Source: Candidatus Methanoperedens nitratireducens
GTDB lineage: Archaea > Halobacteriota > Methanosarcinia > Methanosarcinales > Methanoperedenaceae
DNA length: 60,492 bases
Assembly: GCA_020724545.1 (NCBI GenBank)
Contig: DYGR01000007.1
Location: 21,540 to 82,031 of the forward strand
Direction of reading: 5' to 3'
A model generated the notes under the pieces. That model made no database searches. It saw nothing but the letters and a program-made list of their open reading frames with translations, and was not told the DNA's origin. Within the stretch, counting starts at the first letter, position 1. The number at the start of each line of letters is the position of its first letter. This document shows positions 38,962 through 47,897 of this stretch, piece by piece. Position numbers and translations under genes: made by a program.

Positions 38962-39903
38962 ATGTTAAAAATAACCACTCCTTCGCGACTGCATCTAACC
39001 CTGATTGATATGAACGCCTCAAGGGGCCGTGTTGACGGCAGTATCGGACTTACTCTTGATAAACCTCTTATCAGCATCGATGCAGAGAGATCAGGCACTA
39101 CAGAGATAACAGGGACCAGTGAGCATCTTGAGCGCATGAGGAACAGTGCAATGATGCTTCTGCCAGAGGGAGCGGGCGTACATATATCTATCGGGGAGGA
39201 GTACCCCTCGCATATTGGCCTGGGCTCAGGAACACAGGCTTCTCTGGCAGCAGGCATGGCTGTTAACAGGTTATACGCCCTTGGCCTGAGCGTATATGAG
39301 GTTGCCAGGAGAATAGGGCGTGGAGGGACAAGCGGTATTGGTGTGGCAGCATTTGAGAGCGGCGGATTCATTCTTGACTGCGGCCATAGATTCAGCGATA
39401 AGAAGGATTTTCTTCCCTCCTCAGCAAGCAGGCTTCCTCCTGCGCCCGTTCTAATAAGAAAAGATTTTCCGGACTGGGATATCGTGGTCGCAATACCCAG
39501 GCAGAGAGGCGCATCAAGAGAAAAAGAGATAAGTATATTCCAGAGAGAATGTCCGGTGCCGCTGCGGGAGGTTGAAGAACTATCCCATATCATCCTGATG
39601 CAACTACTTCCTGCGCTTGCTGAGGAAGATATTGTAACCTTTGGCAGCAGCATCAATGCCATACAGGATACAGGCTTCAAGAAAAAGGAGATAGAACTTC
39701 AGCCAGTATCAAGGGAATTGATGTATATGCTAAGAGACCAGGGGGCTTACGGCGCGGGTATGAGCTCATTCGGCCCTGCTGTGTACGCATTTGGAGAGGA
39801 TGCAGATAACCTCAAGAGAATAGCAAGCGAGTTTCTTGATGGGAAAGGAGAGGTTTTTATTACAAAGGCAAGGAATGAGGGAGCCAGGATCGAAAGCCGA
39901 TAG
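38962..39903 (+). CDS. Beta-ribofuranosylaminobenzene 5'-phosphate synthase
   Basis: This GHMP-superfamily enzyme condenses p-hydroxybenzoate or p-aminobenzoate with PRPP, the first committed step of methanopterin synthesis. The 313-aa protein opens ITTPSRLHLTLIDMNASRGRVDGSIGLTL and has the glycine-rich GHMP loop HIGLGSGTQASLAAGMAVNRL, then GRGGTSGIGVAAFESGGFILDCGH. It supports a methanogen-type C1 pathway. It diverges from trxB across a 120-base promoter region. Confidence 0.93.
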   Translation: MLKITTPSRLHLTLIDMNASRGRVDGSIGLTLDKPLISIDAERSGTTEITGTSEHLERMRNSAMMLLPEGAGVHISIGEEYPSHIGLGSGTQASLAAGMAVNRLYALGLSVYEVARRIGRGGTSGIGVAAFESGGFILDCGHRFSDKKDFLPSSASRLPPAPVLIRKDFPDWDIVVAIPRQRGASREKEISIFQRECPVPLREVEELSHIILMQLLPALAEEDIVTFGSSINAIQDTGFKKKEIELQPVSRELMYMLRDQGAYGAGMSSFGPAVYAFGEDADNLKRIASEFLDGKGEVFITKARNEGARIESR

Positions 39904-39995
39904 AGCAGGTTCAGGATGAGAAACTCAATGCCGAGGCGCGGGAGCTGGAGAAACGTATATATGAGAATACTGCCAAATTATTGAACAATATTTAA
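39903..39995 (+). pseudogene. C-terminal scrap resembling a type I restriction methylase subunit
   Basis: Directly after the RFAP synthase stop, an overlapping frame reads EQVQDEKLNAEARELEKRIYENTAKLLNNI and stops. This coiled ending looks like the tail of HsdM-type N6-adenine methylases. No start or upstream coding remains, so it is a probable deletion scar. Confidence 0.35.
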
Positions 39996-40011
39996 ATAAA
40001 GAGGAATGGAT

Positions 40012-40581
40012 ATGGCTAAAATAGATCAGATCAAAGATATTTACGTTTACCAGATGAAGGTAACACTGGATGGCATCAGTCCACCGATCTGGCGAAGGAT
40101 TCTGGTTACAAGCGATACTACACTTGGCAAACTTCACCGGATACTGCAGGTGGTCATGGGATGGGATGATTACCATCTCCATGAGTTTGTTATCGATGAG
40201 GAGTCTTATGGCAAACCCGACCCGGACGATTTTCATGAAGTGAAAAATGAAAGAAATGTGAGATTGAGTAAGGTTATTTTCGGAGAGGGAACGAAGTTTG
40301 AGTACATATACGATTTTGGAGACTACTGGCGCCATAAAATCCTGGTTGAAAAGATCCTGCCGCCTGAATCAGATAAGCAACATCCGATCTGTATCAAAGG
40401 CAAACGTGCAAGCCCTCCTGAAGATTGCGGCGGAATCGGCGGGTATTATGAGTTTCTTGAGGCAATTCAGGATCCAGATCATCCAGATCATGAGGATATG
40501 CTGGATTGGGCAGGCGGAAGTTTCGATCCTGAGGCTTTTGATATCGATGAAATAAACAGGATGTTGAAAAAAATCAGATGA
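40012..40581 (+). CDS. pRiA4b ORF-3-like protein
   Basis: The 189-aa protein belongs to the plasmid pRiA4b ORF-3 family: YVYQMKVTLDGISPPIWRRILV, LHRILQVVMGWDDYHLHEF, FEYIYDFGDYWRHKILVE and a Cys-containing CIKGKRASPPEDCGGIGGYYEFLEA. The family is common on mobile DNA and in accessory regions; function is unknown. A second in-frame ATG at 40006 exists, but AAGAGGA spacing favours 40012. Confidence 0.9.
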   Translation: MAKIDQIKDIYVYQMKVTLDGISPPIWRRILVTSDTTLGKLHRILQVVMGWDDYHLHEFVIDEESYGKPDPDDFHEVKNERNVRLSKVIFGEGTKFEYIYDFGDYWRHKILVEKILPPESDKQHPICIKGKRASPPEDCGGIGGYYEFLEAIQDPDHPDHEDMLDWAGGSFDPEAFDIDEINRMLKKIR

Positions 40582-40658
40582 AGATTTCATATTCAGAAGA
40601 TTACAAACACTTACGGAATTATTTCAAACAGGTATTATTGATCACAGCTTTAGCATGA
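40578..40658 (+). CDS. Possible 26-aa ORF or gene fragment
   Basis: The ATG overlaps the preceding stop (ATGA) and encodes MKISYSEDYKHLRNYFKQVLLITALA. The coupling looks deliberate, but the length and lack of a match suggest the start of a truncated gene. Confidence 0.3.
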   Translation: MKISYSEDYKHLRNYFKQVLLITALA

Positions 40659-40664
40659 GGTAGT

Positions 40665-41882
40665 TCACCTGTTCGCAGGGTACGTTCCTTTTATAAATTC
40701 ACCCGGATCAATAAACGCCCTGCTGGCTATGGTTGTACCCACGTTGATCATGCTGTTTATACCCGTGTGTACATCATCCCCCATTATTACACCTAATTTC
40801 CGCCTTCCAGAATTGAGTCTCCTTCCTCCGAGCTCTACCATCACCGTCCTGTTATCATGCCTTAAATTCGCCACCTTGGTGCCGGCCCCGAAATTGCATT
40901 TTTCACCGATAATACTGTCCCCGATATAACTTAAATGTCCTATGTTGGTTCCGCTCATCACAATGCTGTTCTTCACCTCCACAGCGTTCCCGATCCTTAC
41001 ATTATCTGCAATGATTGTGCTGGATCTGATAAAGCAGTTTGGCCCTATATCGCAGTTCTCTCCAATGACCACAGGCCCGGTGATATAAGCGCCGCTCCTT
41101 ATTATCGTACCTTTGCCAACTGCCACTTTCCCTTTCAGGGTCACGTAAGGCTCGATCTCACCCTGTATATCCCAGTCCTCCCGCTCATTCAAAGCCATCT
41201 CACTGGCTGTAAGTAAGTGCCATGGGAACCCTATATCCTGCCATCTCTCAAGGACTGCGCAGCTCAGTTCGTTCCCTCTATCTATCATGAACTGGATAGA
41301 GTCTGTGATCTCGTACTCTCCACGCGGAGAAGGTTTTGTATTATCGATTGCATCAAATATAACAGGCTCAAAAACGTAGATACCGGCATTTGCAAGGTCG
41401 GAGGTTGATTTTTTCGGCTTCTCAACGATTTTCTCCACCCTGTTCCCTTTTACGTATAATATCCCGTATTCTTCTGGAACTGCTACCCTCTTTGCGGCTA
41501 GAACCGCATCTCCACTAGCACTGAGGATCTTTTTGATATCTGAAGAATCTGCGAGCACATCACCGTTTGTTACCAGGAACCTCTCATCTATCGAATCCCG
41601 TGCAGTGGCAATGGCGTCGGCAGTTCCCTTCGGATTCTGCTGCTCTATATATTCTATACCAACACCCAGTATTGAGCCATCTCCAAAATAATCCGTTATC
41701 TTTTCTTTACGATACCCGATAACCACCAGGAAGTCCTTTATACCCGCAGCCTTAAGCGTCATCATAATATGCTCAAGAATCGGCCTGTTATCTATTGGCA
41801 GCATTACCTTGGGCCTGCTCTCTGTGAGAGGTCCCATCCTGGTGCCTTTCCCTGCTGCAAGGATGACAGCCTTCATATTCAT
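40665..41882 (-). CDS. Bifunctional sugar-1-phosphate nucleotidylyltransferase/acetyltransferase (GlmU-like), copy 1
   Basis: The 405-aa protein joins an N-terminal nucleotidylyltransferase (LAAGKGTRMGPLTESRPKVMLPI, LVTNGDVLADS, IQFMIDRGNEL) to a C-terminal left-handed beta-helix of hexapeptide repeats ending in LGVIMGDDVHTGINSMINVG. In archaea such enzymes make UDP-GlcNAc from GlcN-1-P via acetylation and uridylylation. A start at residue 3 (MKAVIL) is equally possible. It overlaps glmM by four bases, and a paralogue closes the other end of the operon. Confidence 0.9.
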   Translation of the reverse strand: MNMKAVILAAGKGTRMGPLTESRPKVMLPIDNRPILEHIMMTLKAAGIKDFLVVIGYRKEKITDYFGDGSILGVGIEYIEQQNPKGTADAIATARDSIDERFLVTNGDVLADSSDIKKILSASGDAVLAAKRVAVPEEYGILYVKGNRVEKIVEKPKKSTSDLANAGIYVFEPVIFDAIDNTKPSPRGEYEITDSIQFMIDRGNELSCAVLERWQDIGFPWHLLTASEMALNEREDWDIQGEIEPYVTLKGKVAVGKGTIIRSGAYITGPVVIGENCDIGPNCFIRSSTIIADNVRIGNAVEVKNSIVMSGTNIGHLSYIGDSIIGEKCNFGAGTKVANLRHDNRTVMVELGGRRLNSGRRKLGVIMGDDVHTGINSMINVGTTIASRAFIDPGEFIKGTYPANR

Positions 41883-43174
41883 ATTTCCCCCTTTACGATA
41901 TCAGATGCCATATTATACAGCTCATCACACCTGTCTTTTGATTCGACCGTTATTCTTATCTTCGGCTCTGTACCGCTTGGCCGCACAAGGACCCACCCCT
42001 CATCAAGATCAACCCTGACGCCATCCAATGTATTGATATTGCCAAGCTCTCCCAATCTTCTGGCTATTTTAGCCATCGCCCTTTTTTTATCCTCGCATAT
42101 AAATGCGCCCCGCTTCACAGGGTATTCTGGAATGGATTCAAGCAGTTCACTGAGATCTCCCTCTTCCTCTACGAGTTCAACAAGCCTGCATGCAGCGTAT
42201 ATGCCATCCGGACAGAGGGATATCTTTGGAAAGATCCATGCCCCTGATGGCTCACCTCCAAGATCCCCATCTATTTTTTTAAGCTCCTCGGCAACATAGA
42301 CATCCCCTACCTTTGTGCGTGAGATCTTTATTCCGCTCAGGATGTCATCAATGACCCTTGATGTATCAACAGGTACTGCTATTGCTCTCCTGGCTTCCCG
42401 TGTTGCAAAAAACGCAAGCATCTTATCCCCGCTCACAAAACGTCCTTTATTATCCACGGCCATCATCCTGTCCGCATCCCCATCATGCGCTATACCAAGA
42501 TCAGCGCCCGCTGATCTTACCGTGCTTTTCAGCAGGCTCAGGTTCTCCTCAACCGGCTCAGGCTCTCTTCCAGGGAAGTGTCCATCAGGATGTGAATTGA
42601 GGGTTATCACCGCACAGCCCATTTCCCTGAGCACATAGGGTGTGATTACAGAGGCTGCGCCGCAGCCGCAATCAACCACGACTCTCAGATTCGATCTTCT
42701 GGTGTTTTTCAATATGATCTCACTGTGATCTTTTAAAGCAGTATCCATATCGCTCAGATAGCCCGTACTCTCCCAGCTTGCATATCGAAATTTTTCTTCC
42801 CTCAGTATATCCTCTATCTCTATCTGCTCTCCTGTATCAAAGGACATCCCATCTTTAAAGATCTTTATCCCGACATACCGGGCAGGGTTATGTGAGGCAG
42901 TGATCATGATACCGCAGTCGTAGTTCCGCGATGCAATAGCAAGGGTGGGGGTAGGTGCCATACCGATCCTGGCAACCCTGCTTCCTGCTGAGAGCAGTCC
43001 TGCCACAACTGCGCTTTCAATCATTGCAGCCGGTATCCTCGGGTCACGGCCTACCACGACCTCTGGATAGATGCTGCCCACTGCAAGCCCGAAATTAAGT
43101 GCAAATCGGGGGGTGATCTCCTTGTTTGCTATACCTCTTACCCCTGAGGACCCGAACTTTGGATTTTCAGACAT
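41879..43174 (-). CDS. glmM: Phosphoglucosamine mutase
   Basis: GlmM interconverts GlcN-6-P and GlcN-1-P. The 431-aa alpha-D-phosphohexomutase has the N-terminal FGSSGVRGIANKEITP, the phosphoserine loop MITASHNPARYVGIKIF, the metal loop AHDGDADRMMAVD and the C-terminal VLVRPSGTEPKIRITVE. It lies between the GlmU-like gene (four-base overlap) and glmS (three bases), so GlmM is favoured over a phosphomannomutase. Confidence 0.92.
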   Translation of the reverse strand: MSENPKFGSSGVRGIANKEITPRFALNFGLAVGSIYPEVVVGRDPRIPAAMIESAVVAGLLSAGSRVARIGMAPTPTLAIASRNYDCGIMITASHNPARYVGIKIFKDGMSFDTGEQIEIEDILREEKFRYASWESTGYLSDMDTALKDHSEIILKNTRRSNLRVVVDCGCGAASVITPYVLREMGCAVITLNSHPDGHFPGREPEPVEENLSLLKSTVRSAGADLGIAHDGDADRMMAVDNKGRFVSGDKMLAFFATREARRAIAVPVDTSRVIDDILSGIKISRTKVGDVYVAEELKKIDGDLGGEPSGAWIFPKISLCPDGIYAACRLVELVEEEGDLSELLESIPEYPVKRGAFICEDKKRAMAKIARRLGELGNINTLDGVRVDLDEGWVLVRPSGTEPKIRITVESKDRCDELYNMASDIVKGEI

Positions 43175-43177
43175 AGC

Positions 43178-44980
43178 TCACTCCACAGTAACACTTTTGG
43201 CAAGATTCCTGGGCTGGTCTATGGGACATTTGCGTGATTTTGCAACATAATACGAGAAAAGCTGCACAACCACTGTTGATAGAACAGGCGACAGGATATA
43301 CTCAGTGGATGGAACCCGTATTACTGTATCCACGTATTTTTCTATCTCACTATCCTTCTCATCAGCAATTGCGATAACAGGAGCTTCTCTTGCCTTTACC
43401 TCTTTGATATTATTGACCATTTTATCATAAATCGGTCCTCTTGTTGCAATGGCAACAACAGGAGTGTTATTTGTGATCAAGGCGAGAGGGCCGTGCTTCA
43501 GCTCGCCTGCAGCATATCCCTCTGCATGGACATAGGAGATCTCTTTAAGTTTCAAGGCCCCCTCAAGGGCGATCGGGTAATTAAAGGTACGTCCGATAAA
43601 GAAGAGATCATTCGCAGATGCAAATGCTTCTGCACAGTCTCTTATCGATTCTTTATCATCGAGGATGCGTCTTATCTGGGCTGATAGCTTTTTCAGGGAC
43701 ACAAGCATGAGTTTTATACGGTCGGAGCTGATTTTCCCTTTTATTTTCCCAAAATAGAGGGAAAGAAGATACAGCACACCAATCTGCGAGAGAAAGGTCT
43801 TGGTCGCAGCAACTCCTATCTCAGGCCCTGATCGTGTATATATAACACTATCAACTTCTCTTGTAATAGTGCTGCCTACTACATTTGTAATCGCAAGTGT
43901 CCTGCATCCAAAACTTTTCGCCTCACGCAGGGCTGCAAGGGTATCTGCTGTCTCTCCTGATTGTGATATTGCAATCACCAGGGACCCGGGACTTGAGTGA
44001 GCATAGCGGAACTCTGATGCGATCTCAACATCGACATGGATATGCGTCAGGTACTCGAACAGGTATTTCCCAAGCAGACCTGCATTGAAAGAAGTGCCGC
44101 ATGCAATGATGCTTATTCTTGATATACTTCTGATCTGCTCTTCTGTCAGATTCAGGCCATCGAAGGTGATATTACCCTCCAGTTCCGATATCCTGCCTGC
44201 AAAGGTCTCGTGAAGTGCCCTGGGCTGCTCATGAATCTCTTTTAGCATAAAATGGTCATACCCTGATTTCTCAGCAGCTTCCAGGTCCCAGTCAATAGTA
44301 TTTACCGTTTTCTCGATCTGCTGCTTGTTAATATCAAAAATAGATACACAATCCGGGGTAACAGAGGCAACTTCCATATCATCTAAAAAGATTACCTTCC
44401 TGGTATATTTTAAAATAGCAGGTATATCCGAGGCTATAAAGTTCTCATCATCACCTATTCCTATAATAAGGGGGCTGTCCTTTCTTGCTGCAACCAGTTC
44501 GCTGCCGCATAGTGCTGCTATTGCATAGGACCCTTTTATGTCATTCAGGGCAGATACGACCGCATCCATGAGGTTATCCCTGTAGTAGTGGTTAATGAGA
44601 TGCGCCAGTGCCTCTGTATCTGTTTCCGAGACAAAGACGTATCCCAATTGCGTCAATCGATCCCTCAAATGCTGATAGTTTTCAATAATCCCATTGTGGA
44701 CAACAGCAATACCTCCAGATGTATGGGGATGGGCATTTACTTTATTTGGCCTCCCATGTGTTGCCCATCTCGTGTGCCCTATTCCAACTGTACTTATAAT
44801 CTCTGGAAGATCTCTCTCCAGCTCGATGATCCTGCCTTTATCCTTATGCACTTCAATGGCCTTATTGTTTAAAATAGCAATCCCGGCAGAATCATACCCC
44901 CTGTACTCTAACCTCTTCAGGGAATCAATAAGTATCGGGGCAGCCTGCCTTATGCCGTTATACCCTATAATCCCGCACAT
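43178..44980 (-). CDS. glmS: Glutamine-fructose-6-phosphate aminotransferase
   Basis: GlmS makes glucosamine-6-P, the first step to UDP-GlcNAc. The 600-aa protein has the class II glutamine amidotransferase domain with nucleophile C2 (MCGIIGYNGI), GIGHTRWATHGRPNKVNAHPH and GSYAIAALCG, followed by two SIS domains (ACGTSFNAGLLGKYLFE; SQSGETADTLAAL; LKEISYVHAEGYAAGELKHGPLALI). The C-terminus NLAKSVTVE is canonical. Confidence 0.97.
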   Translation of the reverse strand: MCGIIGYNGIRQAAPILIDSLKRLEYRGYDSAGIAILNNKAIEVHKDKGRIIELERDLPEIISTVGIGHTRWATHGRPNKVNAHPHTSGGIAVVHNGIIENYQHLRDRLTQLGYVFVSETDTEALAHLINHYYRDNLMDAVVSALNDIKGSYAIAALCGSELVAARKDSPLIIGIGDDENFIASDIPAILKYTRKVIFLDDMEVASVTPDCVSIFDINKQQIEKTVNTIDWDLEAAEKSGYDHFMLKEIHEQPRALHETFAGRISELEGNITFDGLNLTEEQIRSISRISIIACGTSFNAGLLGKYLFEYLTHIHVDVEIASEFRYAHSSPGSLVIAISQSGETADTLAALREAKSFGCRTLAITNVVGSTITREVDSVIYTRSGPEIGVAATKTFLSQIGVLYLLSLYFGKIKGKISSDRIKLMLVSLKKLSAQIRRILDDKESIRDCAEAFASANDLFFIGRTFNYPIALEGALKLKEISYVHAEGYAAGELKHGPLALITNNTPVVAIATRGPIYDKMVNNIKEVKAREAPVIAIADEKDSEIEKYVDTVIRVPSTEYILSPVLSTVVVQLFSYYVAKSRKCPIDQPRNLAKSVTVE

Positions 44981-44981
44981 A

Positions 44982-46187
44982 TCAGATCACGATTGAAGCA
45001 GGAGGGATGTCTTTATGCACGGTAACACCAGCCTCAACACTGCAGTTGTTTGCTATCATCTTTCCGGCCTTGATCAGCACACGGTTAGCAAGGGTGTTGT
45101 CATCCCCCATCACTGTTCCTAATGTATCCGCATGGTGCAGTATCCCTTTCATCTCTATCATAAGGTCCCGTCCCACCTCTGTTGAGAGGTGGGGACCTAT
45201 GGTATTGTTGGCCCCGATGATAGAGTTGGATATGTATGAGTTACTTCCGATCCTCACATCGTTCATGAGAATGCTGTTCTGGATTTCGACCGATGATCCG
45301 ATTGAGGTATTATCCCCGATTGCAGTCGAGGGTAGAATAACAGTGTTTGGCCCTATATCGCAGTTTCTTCCGATTATCGCAGGGCCTACAATATAGCAGC
45401 CTCCACGGATAAGACTGTTCTCACCTATCACTACATTTCCTCTTATTACAGCACTCTCTTCAATTGTCCCACTTAATTTTCTCCTGCAGTCCACCAGAAC
45501 AACAGCATTTGCTTTCAGGAAATCCCATGAATGGACAGCATCCATCCACATGGATCTTGATGTTACCATATTGACGCTCCTGTCATCATTTATCATCTGC
45601 TGAATGGTATCTGTGATCGCATACTCTCCCGATTCAGAGAGAGGGGTTTTATCGATCTCATCAAAAATCTCAGGAGAGAATATGTATATCCCTGCGTTTA
45701 CAAGATGGCTCACAACTTCCTTTGGTTTTTCAAGTATTTTTTTGACTCTGCTGCCATCTGAGATCACAACCCCATAGCCAAGGGTCTGCTCCCGCTCAAC
45801 AGCAAGCAGGGTGACTGAGCCGCTTCTGCCAGTCAGAAGATCTGCTATAGTATTGGCATCAACAAGGTTATCACCATTAAGTACAAGAAAATCCCCCTCT
45901 ACCAGTCTCCTTAGCTGTTTTACAGCATGGGCAGTGCCCAGTTGAGCATCCTGAAAGACGTAACTGATGTTTACCCTAAAATCCAGACCATCGCCGAAAT
46001 AATCCATTATCCGCTCCTTTTTATATCCCACAACAAGTATGATATCCCTGATACCATTCTCGGCTACTGCGCTTATAATATGTTCAAGTAAAGGCTTATT
46101 CGCAACCGGTACCATCACCTTGGAACGAGTCAGAGTAAGGGGACGGCACCGCAAACCTTCCCCAGCTGCAAGAATTACCGCTCTCAT
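44982..46187 (-). CDS. Bifunctional sugar-1-phosphate nucleotidylyltransferase/acetyltransferase (GlmU-like), copy 2
   Basis: This 401-aa paralogue of the enzyme at 40665 has LAAGEGLRCRPLTLTRSKVMVPVANKPLLEHI, FLVLNGDNLVDA and hexapeptide repeats (CDIGPNTVILPSTAIGDNTSIGSSVEI). Its C-terminus differs (TEVGRDLMIEMKGILHHADTLGTVMGDDN), so substrate preference may differ. It is the first gene of the four-gene operon, one base before glmS. One copy may act in UDP-GlcNAc synthesis and the other on another hexose phosphate for surface glycans. Confidence 0.9.
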   Translation of the reverse strand: MRAVILAAGEGLRCRPLTLTRSKVMVPVANKPLLEHIISAVAENGIRDIILVVGYKKERIMDYFGDGLDFRVNISYVFQDAQLGTAHAVKQLRRLVEGDFLVLNGDNLVDANTIADLLTGRSGSVTLLAVEREQTLGYGVVISDGSRVKKILEKPKEVVSHLVNAGIYIFSPEIFDEIDKTPLSESGEYAITDTIQQMINDDRSVNMVTSRSMWMDAVHSWDFLKANAVVLVDCRRKLSGTIEESAVIRGNVVIGENSLIRGGCYIVGPAIIGRNCDIGPNTVILPSTAIGDNTSIGSSVEIQNSILMNDVRIGSNSYISNSIIGANNTIGPHLSTEVGRDLMIEMKGILHHADTLGTVMGDDNTLANRVLIKAGKMIANNCSVEAGVTVHKDIPPASIVI

Positions 46188-46215
46188 ATCGATAAGTAAT
46201 AGTATATCTTGTTTA

Positions 46216-47040
46216 TTAGCTTAACGAATTGGTATGTAGGTTATCGCTTTCCCCTATGGAATATGTGACCATCTTTCTATCCAGTCTCAAATCTTTTGGG
46301 TCATCTTCCACATCAAAATGCGGGATGCCATATTCATTGTTCATTTTCGAAACAATGGTTTCAAAGTCCGATCCTTTCATCAGTTCATTGATAAGCACTA
46401 TCACCGGTCCTATTATCTTGTAATCACAGAACCATTTATGGAGTATAAGATCTATGTCGTCACCCACATAGTCGCGCAATACCTCCTTATAATACATCTC
46501 GCTCTTGCAGCAATCAAGATAGAATAACAGGTATGGTCTTTTGCGCGGGTGATCAGATCCCTCTTTCATAGCATCGGTAAAATAACCGACATCGTCACTT
46601 AAGCTAAGATGCCTGCCATATCCTGCATGGGTTTTCAAGTATATCAAATCCTCATGTGTAAGGGTTTCGCGCCATAATTCCTGGAGGTTGCCGCGATAAT
46701 TTCGCCCGAGGACAAGCCGTATCCGTGCTTTTATACTACTGTCATTAAAACTGAATATTTTCTGATATTCCTCCAGACCTCGTTTGCTATCAATCATCCG
46801 CAGGCCGATCGATCTCAATTTTCTCCTTGCCAGGAGGAAAACTTTATAATCAAAATCCAAACCCAGCGGGTCTGGTCCTATAAGAAGCGTTCCGTTGAAT
46901 ATACCTTCGCTGAATAGCATGTCATATCGTGGAGCAGTACGGATTATCGGGGACATGGATCGTTTTGTTATTTTGATATTGACAAAACGTCTATAAATAC
47001 TTCGATGTAAAGTTACCTTGAGAATATCCCCCAGCGTCAA
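46216..47040 (-). CDS. Hypothetical protein, 247-274 aa
   Basis: No family is recognised. The protein is mixed alpha/beta with LLIGPDPLGLDFDYKVFLLARRKL near residue 55 and several DLxDD-like acidic patches later. The long form starts at TTG 47040; a start at ATG 46959 (MSPIIRTAPRYDML) fits a TATA-like stretch near 47000 better. The frame continues upstream, through one TGA at 47056, into the broken RelE-like toxin. Confidence 0.5.
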   Translation of the reverse strand: MTLGDILKVTLHRSIYRRFVNIKITKRSMSPIIRTAPRYDMLFSEGIFNGTLLIGPDPLGLDFDYKVFLLARRKLRSIGLRMIDSKRGLEEYQKIFSFNDSSIKARIRLVLGRNYRGNLQELWRETLTHEDLIYLKTHAGYGRHLSLSDDVGYFTDAMKEGSDHPRKRPYLLFYLDCCKSEMYYKEVLRDYVGDDIDLILHKWFCDYKIIGPVIVLINELMKGSDFETIVSKMNNEYGIPHFDVEDDPKDLRLDRKMVTYSIGESDNLHTNSLS

Positions 47041-47055
47041 GGGCGCCGATTTCCA

Positions 47056-47151
47056 TCATCCTGCCACCATATCCCCGCATCTGCTTTGAATGTCCTCAGG
47101 TAGCTCAGTAAAATTTTTCTCGGCTCTTTTTGTTAAGATTACTCTATACAT
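47056..47151 (-). pseudogene. Truncated RelE/ParE-type toxin
   Basis: The ORF overlaps the antitoxin gene end by eight bases and encodes MYRVILTKRAEKNFTELPEDIQSRCGDMVAG before a stop. The first 24 residues match the start of RelE-family toxins, which normally run to about 85-90 aa. All catalytic residues would be missing. Confidence 0.6.
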
Positions 47152-47344
47152 CGGAGCTTTTTCTCACTTTTAGTATCTTCCAATCGACATATTTACCTGC
47201 TTTGAACTCTTTTTCACCTTCCCTGATGGCTTCAAGCTCATCTTCCTCAGGCTCAACCTCAGGAACCAGCAGGTTTTTTAAATCTTTTATTTCAGATCTT
47301 AGAAATTTGAGTTCTCTGAGAATATCTTCGTTAGTTGCAACCAT
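47144..47344 (-). CDS. Putative antitoxin of the broken RelE module
   Basis: The 66-aa acidic, helical protein (MVATNEDILRELKFLRSEIKDLKNLL, then EEDELEAIREGEKEFKAGKYVDW) has a coiled-coil start and an extended acidic C-terminal half, typical of RelB-like antitoxins that wrap a toxin. A longer frame starts at 47365, but a TATA-like stretch and a 15-bp palindrome upstream favour the start at 47344. It overlaps the truncated toxin. Confidence 0.6.
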   Translation of the reverse strand: MVATNEDILRELKFLRSEIKDLKNLLVPEVEPEEDELEAIREGEKEFKAGKYVDWKILKVRKSSDV

Positions 47345-47357
47345 GATGACCATCGCT

Positions 47358-47372
47358 GAGTACAATGTACTC
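47358..47372. promoter_or_regulatory. 15-bp palindromic operator of the toxin-antitoxin module
   Basis: GAGTACA-A-TGTACTC is a perfect palindrome between a TATA-like stretch (47375-47385) and the antitoxin start. Toxin-antitoxin complexes usually bind such sites to repress themselves. Confidence 0.5.
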
Positions 47373-47391
47373 TGAATATTTAAATTTGATC

Positions 47392-47480
47392 GGCCTGATC
47401 AAATCAAGCACCAGGTCGCCGGAATTTGTGTAGCGCAGGGTGAGGTTGCGCGGGGTGTAGGTGGACCTGTTGCCCCTGTA
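47392..47480 (-). pseudogene. DNA methyltransferase relic A
   Basis: On the minus strand one frame reads YRGNRSTYTPRNLTLRYTNSGDLVLDLI. This is close to the 'PRNLxLRYTxPGDLVLDPFxGxGT' region before motif I of site-specific DNA methylases, but the glycine-rich SAM loop is lost. A stop lies directly upstream. It is a decayed scrap. Confidence 0.4.
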
Positions 47481-47483
47481 ATT

Positions 47484-47690
47484 TTATGCTTCCACTTTCA
47501 GAGCCTTAGAAACGATCTCCGAAACCCTTAAATCCTGCTTTGGAAGTAAAATCTCTATTCCTATTGCTTCTCCCTTTTTATCAACATCAATAATAACATT
47601 GTCAGCTATAAGTTCAGATTTATCCACTTTTCCTTTTTTTAAGCGAATGTACATCGCATTAACTTCAGAATCAAATTCTACTGAAACCAT
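47484..47690 (-). CDS. DUF2283 family protein
   Basis: The 68-aa protein is a typical DUF2283: VEFDSEVNAMYIRLKKGKVDKSELIADNVIIDVDKKGEAIGIEIL followed by a short tail. The family is small, widespread in archaea and often near toxin-antitoxin genes. It lies between two methyltransferase-like scraps. Confidence 0.88.
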   Translation of the reverse strand: MVSVEFDSEVNAMYIRLKKGKVDKSELIADNVIIDVDKKGEAIGIEILLPKQDLRVSEIVSKALKVEA

Positions 47691-47897
47691 GCTCAGAAGC
47701 TCATATAATGCCTTTCATTATCTACTAAACCTTACTTTAGTCTCGTATGCTGAACAACCCTTTAAAGATTTCTAAACCCGGGAATCTCATGCTGCACCTA
47801 TCACCTCATGCTCTTCCTGAACCTCGTCGGCTTCCTGAGTACGCAGGTCTTGATCTCAGGAGCCCTGTACCCAGCATTCAGGGGCGTGTAAGCAAAA

